Below, piece by piece: positions 44,249 through 53,356 of a stretch of DNA of 64,000 bases (position 1 is the stretch's first letter; every line of letters begins with the position of its first letter). The stretch comes from Sulfurimonas crateris. GTDB taxonomy: Bacteria > Campylobacterota > Campylobacteria > Campylobacterales > Sulfurimonadaceae. Under the pieces are notes generated by a model that saw only the letters and a list, made by a program, of their open reading frames with translations, had not been told where the DNA came from and ran no database searches. The translations under genes and the position numbers were made by a program. The DNA lies in the NCBI RefSeq assembly GCF_005217605.1, contig NZ_SZPX01000002.1, positions 186,001 through 250,000 of the forward strand, in the 5' to 3' direction.

Positions 44249-44315
44249 ATTAAACCCTCTTTATCTTTATGCGAATTATACTACAATTTCAAATTATTAA
44301 CGAGGGAAGAGCTTT

Positions 44316-45062
44316 ATGGAGTTTGGATTTTATCTAAAGAAGTTTGTTACGTTTTTTATTGAACCGCTTGGTTTTGTACTGGCGCTTTTTACCATTGGGC
44401 TCTACTTTTTGCTCGCAGATAAGAGAGGTTTTGCAAAACTATTTTTATCCCTCTCTTTTGCATTTTTGCTTCTATTCTCTTATGAGCCGTTCTCAAATTT
44501 TTTAGTAAAAAATCTTGAAGAGAGCTACCCCAAATATGACTACAATAGAGACATAAGATATATCCATGTTCTTGGAAGCGGACACAATACGGATGAGTCG
44601 CAGCCGCTCTCATCAAATATAGGCTCATCAGGCATTAAAAGAGTTTTAGAGGGTGTCATTATTCATCTGCAGACTCCAGACTCAAAGCTTGTGTTTACTG
44701 GTTATGAGGGAAATACAGATATTGCAAATGCAGTTATGAATGCGAGACTGGCGGCATCTCTAGGCGTTGAAGAGAAAAATATGATCATAAATCCTGAGCC
44801 AAAGGATACTAAAGAGGAGGCCCTCTTTTTAAGAAGCATAGTTGCAGATGAGAAGTTCGTGCTTGTAACATCCGCAACGCATATGCCAAGGTCTATGAAG
44901 CTCTTTGAATCCCTCGGTTTAAACCCTGTCGCGGCACCTACCGATTTTCGTAAAAAAAAGCATACAGGCTACTTTAAAGCGCCAGATATTGACTCACTAC
45001 AAAATTCACAAATTGCAATTCACGAATATTTTGGAATTTTGTGGAGTATCATAAAAAAGTAG
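44316..45062 (+). CDS. YdcF/ElyC-type DUF218 membrane protein
   Basis: 248 residues: two membrane helices at the N terminus (about 8-30 and 38-58), then a periplasmic DUF218 domain with YIHVLGSGHN (about 88-97), SKLVFTGYEG, EPKDTKEEALF, and FVLVTSATHMPRSMKLFESLGL. ElyC-like members affect peptidoglycan precursor (undecaprenyl) use. GAGGGAAGAG is upstream of the ATG. The exact role is unproven. Confidence 0.85.
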   Translation: MEFGFYLKKFVTFFIEPLGFVLALFTIGLYFLLADKRGFAKLFLSLSFAFLLLFSYEPFSNFLVKNLEESYPKYDYNRDIRYIHVLGSGHNTDESQPLSSNIGSSGIKRVLEGVIIHLQTPDSKLVFTGYEGNTDIANAVMNARLAASLGVEEKNMIINPEPKDTKEEALFLRSIVADEKFVLVTSATHMPRSMKLFESLGLNPVAAPTDFRKKKHTGYFKAPDIDSLQNSQIAIHEYFGILWSIIKK

Positions 45063-45137
45063 GGTATAAAAAGCAAACTTTTTGTTATATTTGTATAAGA
45101 TAACATATCAATCAACAGAGTTTAAGGAAGTTCGTTT

Positions 45138-46955
45138 ATGCATAGAGGCTTAAAAAATTTATATCTTATTTTTATCTTTTTTGCACTGTTTGCCCAGAGC
45201 AGTTTTTCAGATATTATAAAGGTGGATGGAAAGACACAAAAGGTAGGAGTTACTAAATTCTCTGAGCTTTTTATAGATGATCAAAGCCACTTCTCATACG
45301 AAGATGTCTCAGAAAATACATTTGGAGACAACTTTAAATCCTCAAACTCTACTGCAGTCTCATCAAAGACCCCAAGAGAGACAATATGGCTTAGATTTAA
45401 CATTGTAAACTCAAGCAACACTACTTTTTCGGGCAAGCTTGAGATACCTATAGTTTGGCTAAATAAAGTCGAAGTATATTTAAGAACTCCAAGCAAAGAT
45501 GCAAACAGAACTTTTGATACGCTAAAACTCTCTGATATAAAAGAGGTTAACGCAAGGTCTTTTTTTATTCCTCTTGAGATGAGCGCACTTCAAAGCTCCA
45601 CTATTTATATCAAGGCTCAGGGCGTAAACAAAATGGCATTTGCACCTAAGCTCTACTCGCTTGAGAAGGCGGAGTCACGCACTATATATATCGCTATGCT
45701 AAACGGTGCTTTGATCGGCATACTACTTGTTATATTTTTGTATAATCTAAGCAACTATTTGACTCTCAAAGATAAAAACTATCTCTTTTATCTCTACTAT
45801 CTAGTCGGTCTGCTCTTCTTGGTGGGCACATACTACGGATATAACATTCAGCTTCTGTGGGACAGTAGCTATGAGTTTAACGAGAATATTTACTACCCGA
45901 TAGTCGCATTTAACTTTTTAACTGCCCTGCTTCTTAGTAGAAACTTTTTAAAAGTCGAGAGTCAATCTGCAAAAATTGACAAATATCTGTTAATTCTGGC
46001 AGGGTTGTCTGTTCTTCTTGGTATATTTGGACTTATCTTTGGCAGCTGCAACAGTTCTGCTTATGCAACTCTTATCTTCACGCTTGTAAACTTTATATTT
46101 TTGGTATCAATCTCTGCTATTTCTATAAAGCAAAATATCTCTGGGAGTGGCTACTTCTTGCTGGCATGGCTCTTCCTGTCGGTTGGAAATCTGGTTCTTA
46201 TCGGTTTGGTCTTGGGCTTTATTAAGTATAGCGATTTGGTATATGACATATATGCTGTTTTGGTCGTGTTAAATATTCTGATGATCTCGTTTGCAATGGT
46301 TGAACGCATCAGGGATGAGGAGTCCCAGTGTGAATTTAAGGTGCAAAAAGAGCATGAAGTAGCAAGTAAGCTCAATATCTCAAAAAAAGAACTTAGAGAG
46401 TTAAATGAAAAACTTCAGCGTAAACTTGCAAGACAGGAGAAGGAGCTTGAGACAAAAAGCAAAGAGTCTCAGATGTTATCAAATAAAGATGAAGTTACTA
46501 AGCTCTACAATAAAAGTAAGCTTGAAGAGATCCTCACAAACGAGCTTCACAGAGCAAAAAGATATGACTACGAATTTAGTGTAATTGTTGCTAACATTGA
46601 CGGAATGAAAGAGATAAACGATACGCACGGTTATGAAGTTGGAAACTCTGTAATGAAAGAGATGGGTGAACTCTTTATTCGCCATATCCGCTACTTAGAT
46701 ACGGTGGGTAGATGGAGTGATAACGAGTATCTTATAATATGTCCACAAACAGGCGGAAAACACGCATTTACGGCGGCGGAGCACCTTCAAAGCTATGTAG
46801 AGAGAAATAAGTTCTTTTTTATAGGTAAAGCAACTGCCAGTTTTGGAGTTACGGATTGTCAGCCTGACGACACTCTTCAAGAGCTTCTAAAAAGAGCCTA
46901 TGAGGCTCTTGCAAAAGCGAAAGAGGGTGGAAAGAACAGAGTCGAAATACTATAA
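45138..46955 (+). CDS. 7TMR-DISM receptor with degenerate GGDEF domain
   Basis: 605 residues: signal segment, periplasmic 7TMR-DISMED2-type sensor (about 30-180, with TIWLRFNIVNSS), seven membrane helices (about 188-395), a coiled coil (about 405-455), then a GGDEF fold (about 455-605). The GGDEF active site is replaced by RWSDNEYLII, and the metal Asp region reads VANIDGMKEIND. Synthesis of c-di-GMP is therefore unlikely, and the domain may bind nucleotide or partners. It probably senses carbohydrates or other envelope ligands. AAGGAAG precedes the ATG. Confidence 0.87.
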   Translation: MHRGLKNLYLIFIFFALFAQSSFSDIIKVDGKTQKVGVTKFSELFIDDQSHFSYEDVSENTFGDNFKSSNSTAVSSKTPRETIWLRFNIVNSSNTTFSGKLEIPIVWLNKVEVYLRTPSKDANRTFDTLKLSDIKEVNARSFFIPLEMSALQSSTIYIKAQGVNKMAFAPKLYSLEKAESRTIYIAMLNGALIGILLVIFLYNLSNYLTLKDKNYLFYLYYLVGLLFLVGTYYGYNIQLLWDSSYEFNENIYYPIVAFNFLTALLLSRNFLKVESQSAKIDKYLLILAGLSVLLGIFGLIFGSCNSSAYATLIFTLVNFIFLVSISAISIKQNISGSGYFLLAWLFLSVGNLVLIGLVLGFIKYSDLVYDIYAVLVVLNILMISFAMVERIRDEESQCEFKVQKEHEVASKLNISKKELRELNEKLQRKLARQEKELETKSKESQMLSNKDEVTKLYNKSKLEEILTNELHRAKRYDYEFSVIVANIDGMKEINDTHGYEVGNSVMKEMGELFIRHIRYLDTVGRWSDNEYLIICPQTGGKHAFTAAEHLQSYVERNKFFFIGKATASFGVTDCQPDDTLQELLKRAYEALAKAKEGGKNRVEIL

Positions 46956-46965
46956 TTCGACCCTT

Positions 46966-47427
46966 TTAAACGTAAGCAGACTCTTTTAGGTATCTGTTTA
47001 CGGTAAGTTTTGAAAACTTATCAAGATACTGCCAGAAGTCATCTTTGATATTCTGGTCAATATCAAGCTCCATTAACACCTCTCTAAACGTTCCGAGCCA
47101 CTCATCTCTTGACTTTTCGTAGATAGAGAAGTTTTTGTGAATATCTATCATATACTGATCAAGATCCTTGCCCTTCATCTCCTCATCATAGATTGATGGA
47201 CCGCCGCATATCTGAATAAAGAACTTTGTGTTCTTTTTCTTCACCTCTTCAAACTCTTCGGGATCTTGAGGAAAAAAATGTGCTATGTTGCTCTCATAGA
47301 TACGGTCGTAGAACTTATACATAAGCTCCTGCATACCGTCATAACCCAGCGCTTCATAAAAAGCAGGATCAGGGTTTTTAAACTTTACATCTTCGCCTTG
47401 GATCGCTTTTGTTATTTCGTAGCTCAT
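46966..47427 (-). CDS. truncated haemoglobin, group II-like
   Basis: 153 residues from the ATG at 47427 (GGAA 7 bases upstream); an upstream TTG would add 4 residues. Globin features are YKFYDRIYESNIAHFFP, FIQICGGPSIY (the GGPxxY of group II), IDIHKNFSI with the proximal His, and SRDEWLGTF. Such globins bind oxygen or NO and protect against nitrosative stress; C. jejuni has two globins with that link. It follows truA by 46 bp and is likely the last gene of the coaBC-truA operon. Confidence 0.87.
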   Translation of the reverse strand: MSYEITKAIQGEDVKFKNPDPAFYEALGYDGMQELMYKFYDRIYESNIAHFFPQDPEEFEEVKKKNTKFFIQICGGPSIYDEEMKGKDLDQYMIDIHKNFSIYEKSRDEWLGTFREVLMELDIDQNIKDDFWQYLDKFSKLTVNRYLKESAYV

Positions 47428-47473
47428 CTTTTTTTCCAATACTTAAAATTGTCAAAATATTAGCAAAAGTTGG

Positions 47474-48184
47474 TTAATATTTTATCTTTGCCAGATAGAG
47501 TCCGTTGCTTTTTGCGGGTCTAATTTTTTGGTTTTTCTTGCATAAAAGCTGTTCTTTGATCTCGGCTTCATCAAGAGCAAGAAGAGCGCCAACCATCATT
47601 CTGATCTGGCTTCTTAAAAATCCGTTTGCCTCGAAATTAAGTATGATGTAACCTTTGTATCTATAGGCGAAAGCTTTATAGATACTTCTTCTAGTGCTTT
47701 TTACATCGCTGCCGCTTTTCATAAAAAACTTAAAATCGTGTTCGCCGATAAAGAGTTTTATATTTTGCTTTAACTTTGAAAAATCAACACTTTTAAAGAG
47801 GGTTACAAAATTATCTTCAAAAGGATTTTTTGATGACTCTTTTATTATGTAGCGATATACCCTTTTTTTAGCACTGTATCTCGCATGAAAATTATCATCG
47901 ACGGCTTTGGCTGATTTGACTAAAATTGAAGCGCTAAGCATCTTGTTTAGAACTTTTTTTAGCTTATCTAAGTCACTCCAAAAGAGAGGCAGGTCAATAT
48001 GGCAGACCTGTCCGGTCGCATGTACGCCTCTGTCAGTTCTTCCGCTGGCGACTACTTTCGAGTCTATATTTATTTGGCTCAGAACGTGTTCCAGCTCTCC
48101 TAAAATAGTATTTTTTGAGCTTTTTTGTGTTTGCGAACCCAAAAAATCCGTACCGTTATAGGCAATAACTAGAGCACATCTCAT
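47474..48184 (-). CDS. truA: tRNA pseudouridine synthase A
   Basis: 236 residues. The catalytic motif SGRTDRGVHATGQV carries the nucleophilic Asp near residue 50, with FHARYSAKKRVYRYII and the C-terminal FLRSQIRMMVGALL. It isomerises U38-U40 in tRNA anticodon arms. The ATG is contiguous with the lptF stop. The gene order matches Campylobacter jejuni as I recall it. Confidence 0.95.
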   Translation of the reverse strand: MRCALVIAYNGTDFLGSQTQKSSKNTILGELEHVLSQINIDSKVVASGRTDRGVHATGQVCHIDLPLFWSDLDKLKKVLNKMLSASILVKSAKAVDDNFHARYSAKKRVYRYIIKESSKNPFEDNFVTLFKSVDFSKLKQNIKLFIGEHDFKFFMKSGSDVKSTRRSIYKAFAYRYKGYIILNFEANGFLRSQIRMMVGALLALDEAEIKEQLLCKKNQKIRPAKSNGLYLAKIKY

Positions 48185-49204
48185 CTAAAACTTGGATACT
48201 ATCATTTTTTTGTAGATCAAGTATGTGGCTATAAGCCATCCTACGATCATTACGGGGATCGCATAAACTGATATTACTAGCTGAAGAGCGACTGCAAGGG
48301 CATCATATATGATTATTGAGAGGAACAAGAAGAGGTACACTTTCCCCTTTTGATGTCTTACATGAACTATCCCTATACTTGCAATGAGAAAGAGGCTTAG
48401 AATTGGAAAGAGAGAGAAGAGGGTGTTGGTAATAAGTCTCTTTTGCGTCTTTATAGATGGCTCTTTTGGAAGCCAGTACTCCATCGGTGTCTGATACTCA
48501 TCTAGTTCTGTTTTCATCGTATCGTTTATAAACATAGTCTCAAAATCTATCTGCGTAAACTTCTCCTCTGAGTAGCTGTAACCCTCTCCGTCGGTAAGCT
48601 TTAGACGCAATATGCCAGAGTCGTTTATGATCTCGGCTTTTTTAGCACCTATTATCACCTCTTCGTTCTGTTTTTTGTTAAATAGTATTACGTCCGAGTA
48701 GGTCTCGTTTTGGTTATCTTTTCCTATATAGAGAAGCCACTCTCCAAACTTATGTCCAAACTCCGATGCGGAGAGATTGAACTTTGCTTCGCTTTTTTTA
48801 TAGGAGATAAAGTTGTTCGAGAGAACTTTTGCATGCGGAAAAAGGACAAAGAAGTTAAAGAGCATAACAATTGACAAAAACAGAGCAGGGAACAGCAGTG
48901 TTTTTAGGATTACTTTAGGGCGGATACCGAGTGCAAAAAGCACTACTATCTCATTATCGTTTGAGAGCTTGAAGAGTGCTAGGGTTGCCGCTATAAAAAA
49001 TGAGATAGGCAGAGTATAAAAAAGAAGCTCCGGAAGCATAAAGAAAAAAAGCTTACCCATCTCAAACAAAGAGAGCTGTATAACAGCCGTATAGGTAGCC
49101 ATCTTAATCAAAAATACGACCGATGCAATTGAAAAAAGCGGTAAAAATATAGATAAAAATAGGATCGAGAGAGACTGCTTTATATAGTTTTGTAATATTA
49201 TCAT
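48185..49204 (-). CDS. lptF: LptF/LptG-family lipopolysaccharide export permease
   Basis: 339 residues of the YjgP/YjgQ family: three helices at the N terminus (about 10-33, 48-72, 98-120), a periplasmic beta-jellyroll-like region (about 130-245) and three C-terminal helices. It extracts LPS from the inner membrane with LptB2. LptF is preferred over LptG by its place between prepilin peptidase and truA; a second paralogue is not in this window, so the letter is provisional. Its start overlaps the prepilin peptidase stop by one base. Confidence 0.85.
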   Translation of the reverse strand: MIILQNYIKQSLSILFLSIFLPLFSIASVVFLIKMATYTAVIQLSLFEMGKLFFFMLPELLFYTLPISFFIAATLALFKLSNDNEIVVLFALGIRPKVILKTLLFPALFLSIVMLFNFFVLFPHAKVLSNNFISYKKSEAKFNLSASEFGHKFGEWLLYIGKDNQNETYSDVILFNKKQNEEVIIGAKKAEIINDSGILRLKLTDGEGYSYSEEKFTQIDFETMFINDTMKTELDEYQTPMEYWLPKEPSIKTQKRLITNTLFSLFPILSLFLIASIGIVHVRHQKGKVYLFLFLSIIIYDALAVALQLVISVYAIPVMIVGWLIATYLIYKKMIVSKF

Positions 49205-50019
49205 TAGTAAGTGGCCTCTATGTATCTTAAAATCGGGGTATCAAACATGTAGACTATAAATGTCGCCATTGCCAAGAACGGAACAAAAGGAACCTTCTGC
49301 TCCTCCTTTGACATCTTTAAAACAAATAGCATAACGGGGAGTGCCAAAAGTGCTGAGAGAAAAATTGCCGCGAGTGTTAACTTGACTCCAAGTAGCGCTC
49401 CCATAGTAGCTGCGACCATTATATCGCCTTCCCCCATAGCCTCTATAAAAGGGTATGTATGATAGTTTTTGCTCCACGATGTCACTCTTTTTTTTGCTTC
49501 TCTATGAGCAGATGATGTCAAAATATATGAGAGAGCAAATCTAAGCAGGGTAAATCCGCCCGCAAAGAGCAGGGCATTTTGGAAATTCAGGGCAATGCCT
49601 CCTATGCTCCAAGCGCCAAATATTGCAAAAAGCAGAGCTAAAAGATTTAAAGAATCAGGAACCATCTTATACTTAAAGTCTATCATGGAGAGTGCTAAAA
49701 GCGTTAAAAAACTAAAACCTATCAGCAGAGCAGGAAAACTAAGTCCCAGTTTTAAAGCCAGAGCCAAAAATATAACTCCCGATATTATTTCGATAAACGG
49801 ATACTGCAGTGATATTTTTGAGTCGCAATACGCGCACTTGCCTCTTAAGAATATCCATGAAAAGATAGGTATGTTATGCCAAGGCTTGAGGGTGTTTCTA
49901 CACGCAGGGCAGTGTGAAAAACCATCCATAACGCTCTCATCTTGAGGGATTCTAAGGATAACAACGTTTAAGAACGAACCAAGCAGGACGCCCAGTATAA
50001 AAGCGGTTGTGAGTTCCAC
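49204..50019 (-). CDS. prepilin leader peptidase/N-methyltransferase (A24)
   Basis: 271 residues. The N-terminal methylase region has two zinc CxxC pairs (CPAC and CAYC, about 38-66) and LGSFLNVVILRIP. The peptidase Asp pair is in LSMIDFKYKMVPD and the GEGDIMVAATMGALLG motif. Eight hydrophobic segments. It cleaves and methylates type IV pilin or type II secretion pseudopilins; no such substrates are in this window. The start overlaps the uppS stop by one base. Confidence 0.92.
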   Translation of the reverse strand: MELTTAFILGVLLGSFLNVVILRIPQDESVMDGFSHCPACRNTLKPWHNIPIFSWIFLRGKCAYCDSKISLQYPFIEIISGVIFLALALKLGLSFPALLIGFSFLTLLALSMIDFKYKMVPDSLNLLALLFAIFGAWSIGGIALNFQNALLFAGGFTLLRFALSYILTSSAHREAKKRVTSWSKNYHTYPFIEAMGEGDIMVAATMGALLGVKLTLAAIFLSALLALPVMLFVLKMSKEEQKVPFVPFLAMATFIVYMFDTPILRYIEATY

Positions 50020-50696
50020 TATTTCAATCCTCCAAATCTTCTCTCAATTTTTGTAAAATCTTTTATAATTCTCTCAAGTTCATCCGTCGTAAAGTCAGGC
50101 CAGAGCGTATCGGTGAAGAAAAGCTCTGCATAAGCTGCCTGCCAAAGCAGAAAGTTAGAGAGTCTGTGGTCTCCGCCCGTACGGATAAGAAGATCAACAT
50201 TGTGTTTGCAGTCAAGCGCATTGGAGAGCATCGCCTCTGTGATATCCTCTTGTGAGTTTTTGATCCCATTTACGGCTCTTAGTATCTCGTCATGAGCGCC
50301 GTAGTTAAGTGCTAGTGATTGAACAAGACCGTCACAGTGTGCAGTTTTCTCCTGAACGCCTTTAACAGTCTGCTGAAGAGATTTTGAAAATGCTCTCATA
50401 TCTCCTATGGGCTCAAACCTGATGTTGTTTTGAAGATAGTTCTCAAGCTCGCTCTCCAGATATTTCTGCAACAGTTTCATCAAAAACTCTACCTCAAGGC
50501 GAGGTCTTTTCCAGTTTTCGGTCGAAAAAGCGTAGAGTGTGAGTCTCTCTATATCTTCATCTTTTGCACAAAACTCAGTGATCGCTCTGACAACTTTTGC
50601 ACCTGCTTCATGCCCATTGACTCTCTTTTGCTCTCTTAGCTCCGCCCATCTGCCGTTTCCATCCATGATTATGGCTATATGTCTTGCTCTGTTCAT
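50019..50696 (-). CDS. uppS: undecaprenyl diphosphate synthase
   Basis: 225 residues: IAIIMDGNGRWAELR with the catalytic Asp (about residue 12), then GHEAGAKVVRAI, LTLYAFSTENWKRP, and the C-terminal LLIRTGGDHRLSNFLLWQAAYAELFFTDTLWPDF. It makes the C55 lipid carrier for peptidoglycan and LPS. Overlaps coaBC by 4 bases. Confidence 0.96.
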   Translation of the reverse strand: MNRARHIAIIMDGNGRWAELREQKRVNGHEAGAKVVRAITEFCAKDEDIERLTLYAFSTENWKRPRLEVEFLMKLLQKYLESELENYLQNNIRFEPIGDMRAFSKSLQQTVKGVQEKTAHCDGLVQSLALNYGAHDEILRAVNGIKNSQEDITEAMLSNALDCKHNVDLLIRTGGDHRLSNFLLWQAAYAELFFTDTLWPDFTTDELERIIKDFTKIERRFGGLK

Positions 50697-51961
50697 ATCT
50701 TTTTTGCATGCTCTAGTATTTGAAATGATACGCTTAGTTTATCAGAGCTTGGGATCAGCTCTTTTTTATTTGCTAATATAAACTCTATCTCGTTTGTATC
50801 ACTTCCAAAGCTTGATGAGTCTTTTAAAACATTGAGGCAGACCGCATCTACGCCTTTTGAGTCTATCATTTTTAGAGCGTTGGTTATTGCGTGCTCTTTG
50901 TCCATCTCGGCTTTAAAGCCTATTGTGGTTATCTCATTTTTATCAATAGAGCTTAAAATATCGATATTTTTTTTGAGCTTCAGTTCCCACTCATCTCCAA
51001 GCTGCTCTTTTTTGAGCTTTGAGCTTTGCGGATACTCTGCCACATAGTCGCTAACTGCTGCCGCCATAAAGAGGTATGGCTTTTTTTGTATAAGATGTAT
51101 CTGCTCCTCTCTCATAAGCGTTGCTTTAGAGAGCTTGCCTTTTTTAGCTATACGCACCGAGTCTCTTAGGTACTCCATCATCTCAGCGGAACTCTCAACA
51201 TCTATGGTGTATAGGTCTTGCGGGAGATCTTTGTCAAATTTTGTAGCTATAAGATTTACATCCGCACCTCTACAGTAAAGAGCAGTTGCAAGGGCAGAAG
51301 CCATCTTTCCGCTTGAGAAGTTTGAGAGGTAACGCACTTCATCTATCTTCTCAACAGTTCCGCCTCCCGTTACTATAACGCGTCTGTCCGTCCAAAACTC
51401 ATCTTTAAGAACTGTTTTTGCACAGTGCCAGAATATCTCCAGCGGCTCAGCCATTGCGCCATCACCCACTGTTTTACATGCAAGCTCTTTTGTCTGCGTC
51501 TCTATTATTTCATAGTTAGCGATTGCCAGCATCTTGAGATTTCCCTTTGTTATGGGATTGTTTATCATATTTGTATTTGCTGAGGGCGCTATCACTTTTA
51601 GATGCGGATAGGCTAGGGCGCACTGCAGAAGCATATTGTCGGCTATCGCGTTTGCAAGTTTTGCTATGGTGTTTGCCGTTGCGGGAGCGATAACAAAAAG
51701 ATCCGCCCATTCACCAGCTTTTATGTGGTTGTGAGAGTCTGTCCAAGATTCGTTCATATCATCCAGAACTCTGTTTGAGGTAAGAGCTTCAAAACTAAGC
51801 GGAGTTACGAACTTTTTAGCCGCTTCACTCATAACTACTTTTACCTCTGCGCCGGCTTTGGTAAGAAGTCTTACAAGCTCAAGCGACTTATAAGCCGCGA
51901 TCGAGCCTGTAACACCCAGTAGTATTTTTTTGTTTTTTAGCAAGTTTGATGGGATGAGCAT
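50693..51961 (-). CDS. coaBC: bifunctional phosphopantothenoylcysteine decarboxylase/ligase
   Basis: 422 residues: the CoaC flavoprotein half (GVTGSIAAYKSLELVRLLTKAG; APATANTIAKLANAIADN, with PSANTNMINNPIT) and the CoaB half (VTGGGTVEKIDEVRYLSNFSSGKMASALA; FMAAAVSDYV; TIGFKAEM). It makes 4'-phosphopantetheine for coenzyme A. First gene of the operon coaBC-uppS-A24-lptF-truA, preceded by GAGGT. Confidence 0.96.
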   Translation of the reverse strand: MLIPSNLLKNKKILLGVTGSIAAYKSLELVRLLTKAGAEVKVVMSEAAKKFVTPLSFEALTSNRVLDDMNESWTDSHNHIKAGEWADLFVIAPATANTIAKLANAIADNMLLQCALAYPHLKVIAPSANTNMINNPITKGNLKMLAIANYEIIETQTKELACKTVGDGAMAEPLEIFWHCAKTVLKDEFWTDRRVIVTGGGTVEKIDEVRYLSNFSSGKMASALATALYCRGADVNLIATKFDKDLPQDLYTIDVESSAEMMEYLRDSVRIAKKGKLSKATLMREEQIHLIQKKPYLFMAAAVSDYVAEYPQSSKLKKEQLGDEWELKLKKNIDILSSIDKNEITTIGFKAEMDKEHAITNALKMIDSKGVDAVCLNVLKDSSSFGSDTNEIEFILANKKELIPSSDKLSVSFQILEHAKKI

Positions 51962-52010
51962 TTTTTACCTCATAAGTATTAATGGCGGCATTTTAACATA
52001 AAAGAGCTGA

Positions 52011-53228
52011 TTAGAGCTTACTTTTGTCAACCTCTACTCCACCATACTCAAGTGTGTAAATGAGGTCGGTAGTGTGGAGCTTGTCAAAGTTCTCAAGCAT
52101 GATCTGACGCAGGTACTCCTTCTCTTCCTTTTCAGCTTTAATCAGACTAGGGGCAAATATCCCTTTTCTCTCAAGAACCAATGATGTAATATCTTTGTCC
52201 ATCTGAATATGGTTCATAAGCTCTTTTATATCGGTCTCAAAAATAGAGCTAAGCATAGAGAACATTCCAGCAAGATAGGCTTTGTCTTTGTTTACACGGT
52301 CAGCTTCAGCTTCCATCTTTTCGGCTCTTCTAAGAGCTAGTGCCAAAATAGTCTTGGATGCAGGATTTTTTGAGACCTCCGAGTAGAGATACAGAAGCAG
52401 CCATCTTAGCAGTTTGTCTCTTCCCATAAGCGTGATAACCTGCATCAAAGACTCTATTTTGACATTGAATTTTTTTGAGTTGTTGAAAAACTGAACAAGC
52501 TTGTATGAGAGATCTGGCTGTTTTTTTATGAAAAACTCAAGCTGTTCTGTGCTGTTGTTGTCCTTTATGATCTTTATAAGCTGCAGAATTATAAACTGTG
52601 CAGGCTCTTTTGAACCTATGATCTCTATGACTTCTGGCTTGTCAAGATAGTACCCCTGATAGTAATCAAACCCCATCTTTGAGTACTTCTGATAATCCTC
52701 TTTTGTCTCTATGTTCTGCGCCAAAAGCTTGATTCTGCTGCCTTTGAACTTCTCCATCACCTTCTCAAGGTTCTCATGCAGGGATAGAACTACGTCCATT
52801 TTAATGATGTCTATGTAGTTAAATAGTCTGTTGAACTTTTTTATCATCTCGGCACTTGAGTCAAAGTGTTCAAGTGAGAATCTGAAGCCTCTTTTTTTGT
52901 ACTGTATGATCTTTGCGATCACTTTTTCATTCAGATCAATATCTTCTAAAATATTAAGAACAAACCTGTCTTTGTCCAAAACGTCCAATATCCCTTTTTG
53001 AAGCGACTCCTCATCCACGTTTACAAATGCCAAGACCTTAGAGCCCAAAAGCTTGTCTAGTTCGTTGCTGGTTATTGAGCTGATGATTAGCTGTGAGGTT
53101 GCTCTGATCTTTGTCGAGAAGCCCGTAGGCTCCAGTGAGCTGTCCTTAAATACTAGCTCGTAGGCGAAAAGCTGGTTTTTGTTGTCAAAAATCTTCTGTT
53201 TGGAAATGTTAATTATGTTCACGTGCAA
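52011..53228 (-). CDS. HDOD protein with vestigial EAL domain
   Basis: 405 residues: an N-terminal EAL-like region (about 1-195) lacking the catalytic signatures (start NIINISKQKIFDNKNQLFAYELVFKD, with YELVFK in place of EALxR, and YYQGYYLDKPE near the end), then a HDOD domain (about 205-400) with DLSYKLVQFFNN and ITLMGRDKLLRWLLL. This matches the YuxH/CdgJ class, in which the EAL is usually inactive and HDOD mediates signalling contacts, often affecting motility. The ATG faces the cytochrome gene across a divergent gap. Confidence 0.9.
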   Translation of the reverse strand: MHVNIINISKQKIFDNKNQLFAYELVFKDSSLEPTGFSTKIRATSQLIISSITSNELDKLLGSKVLAFVNVDEESLQKGILDVLDKDRFVLNILEDIDLNEKVIAKIIQYKKRGFRFSLEHFDSSAEMIKKFNRLFNYIDIIKMDVVLSLHENLEKVMEKFKGSRIKLLAQNIETKEDYQKYSKMGFDYYQGYYLDKPEVIEIIGSKEPAQFIILQLIKIIKDNNSTEQLEFFIKKQPDLSYKLVQFFNNSKKFNVKIESLMQVITLMGRDKLLRWLLLYLYSEVSKNPASKTILALALRRAEKMEAEADRVNKDKAYLAGMFSMLSSIFETDIKELMNHIQMDKDITSLVLERKGIFAPSLIKAEKEEKEYLRQIMLENFDKLHTTDLIYTLEYGGVEVDKSKL

Positions 53229-53283
53229 CTTCCTCGGTTTTCTCTGTTTTACATTCTAGCACGAAAAAAATTAACGTGGGATT

Positions 53284-53297
53284 TTGATATACATCAA
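53284..53297 (+). promoter_or_regulatory. FNR/CRP-type site upstream of the multihaem cytochrome
   Basis: TTGAT-ATAC-ATCAA, a perfect match to the TTGAT-N4-ATCAA consensus. It is centred about 41 bp before the start point implied by the TAGAAT -10 at 53319-53324, the usual class II activator position. Confidence 0.65.
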
Positions 53298-53356
53298 GCA
53301 GAAATATTTATAGAGTGATAGAATTTCAACTTATAATAATTAAAAGGATAGTTTAT

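Noticed and set aside
45138-46955. Active diguanylate cyclase call for the 7TM protein
   Set aside because: The GGDEF active site is replaced by SDNEY, so only a degenerate domain is claimed.
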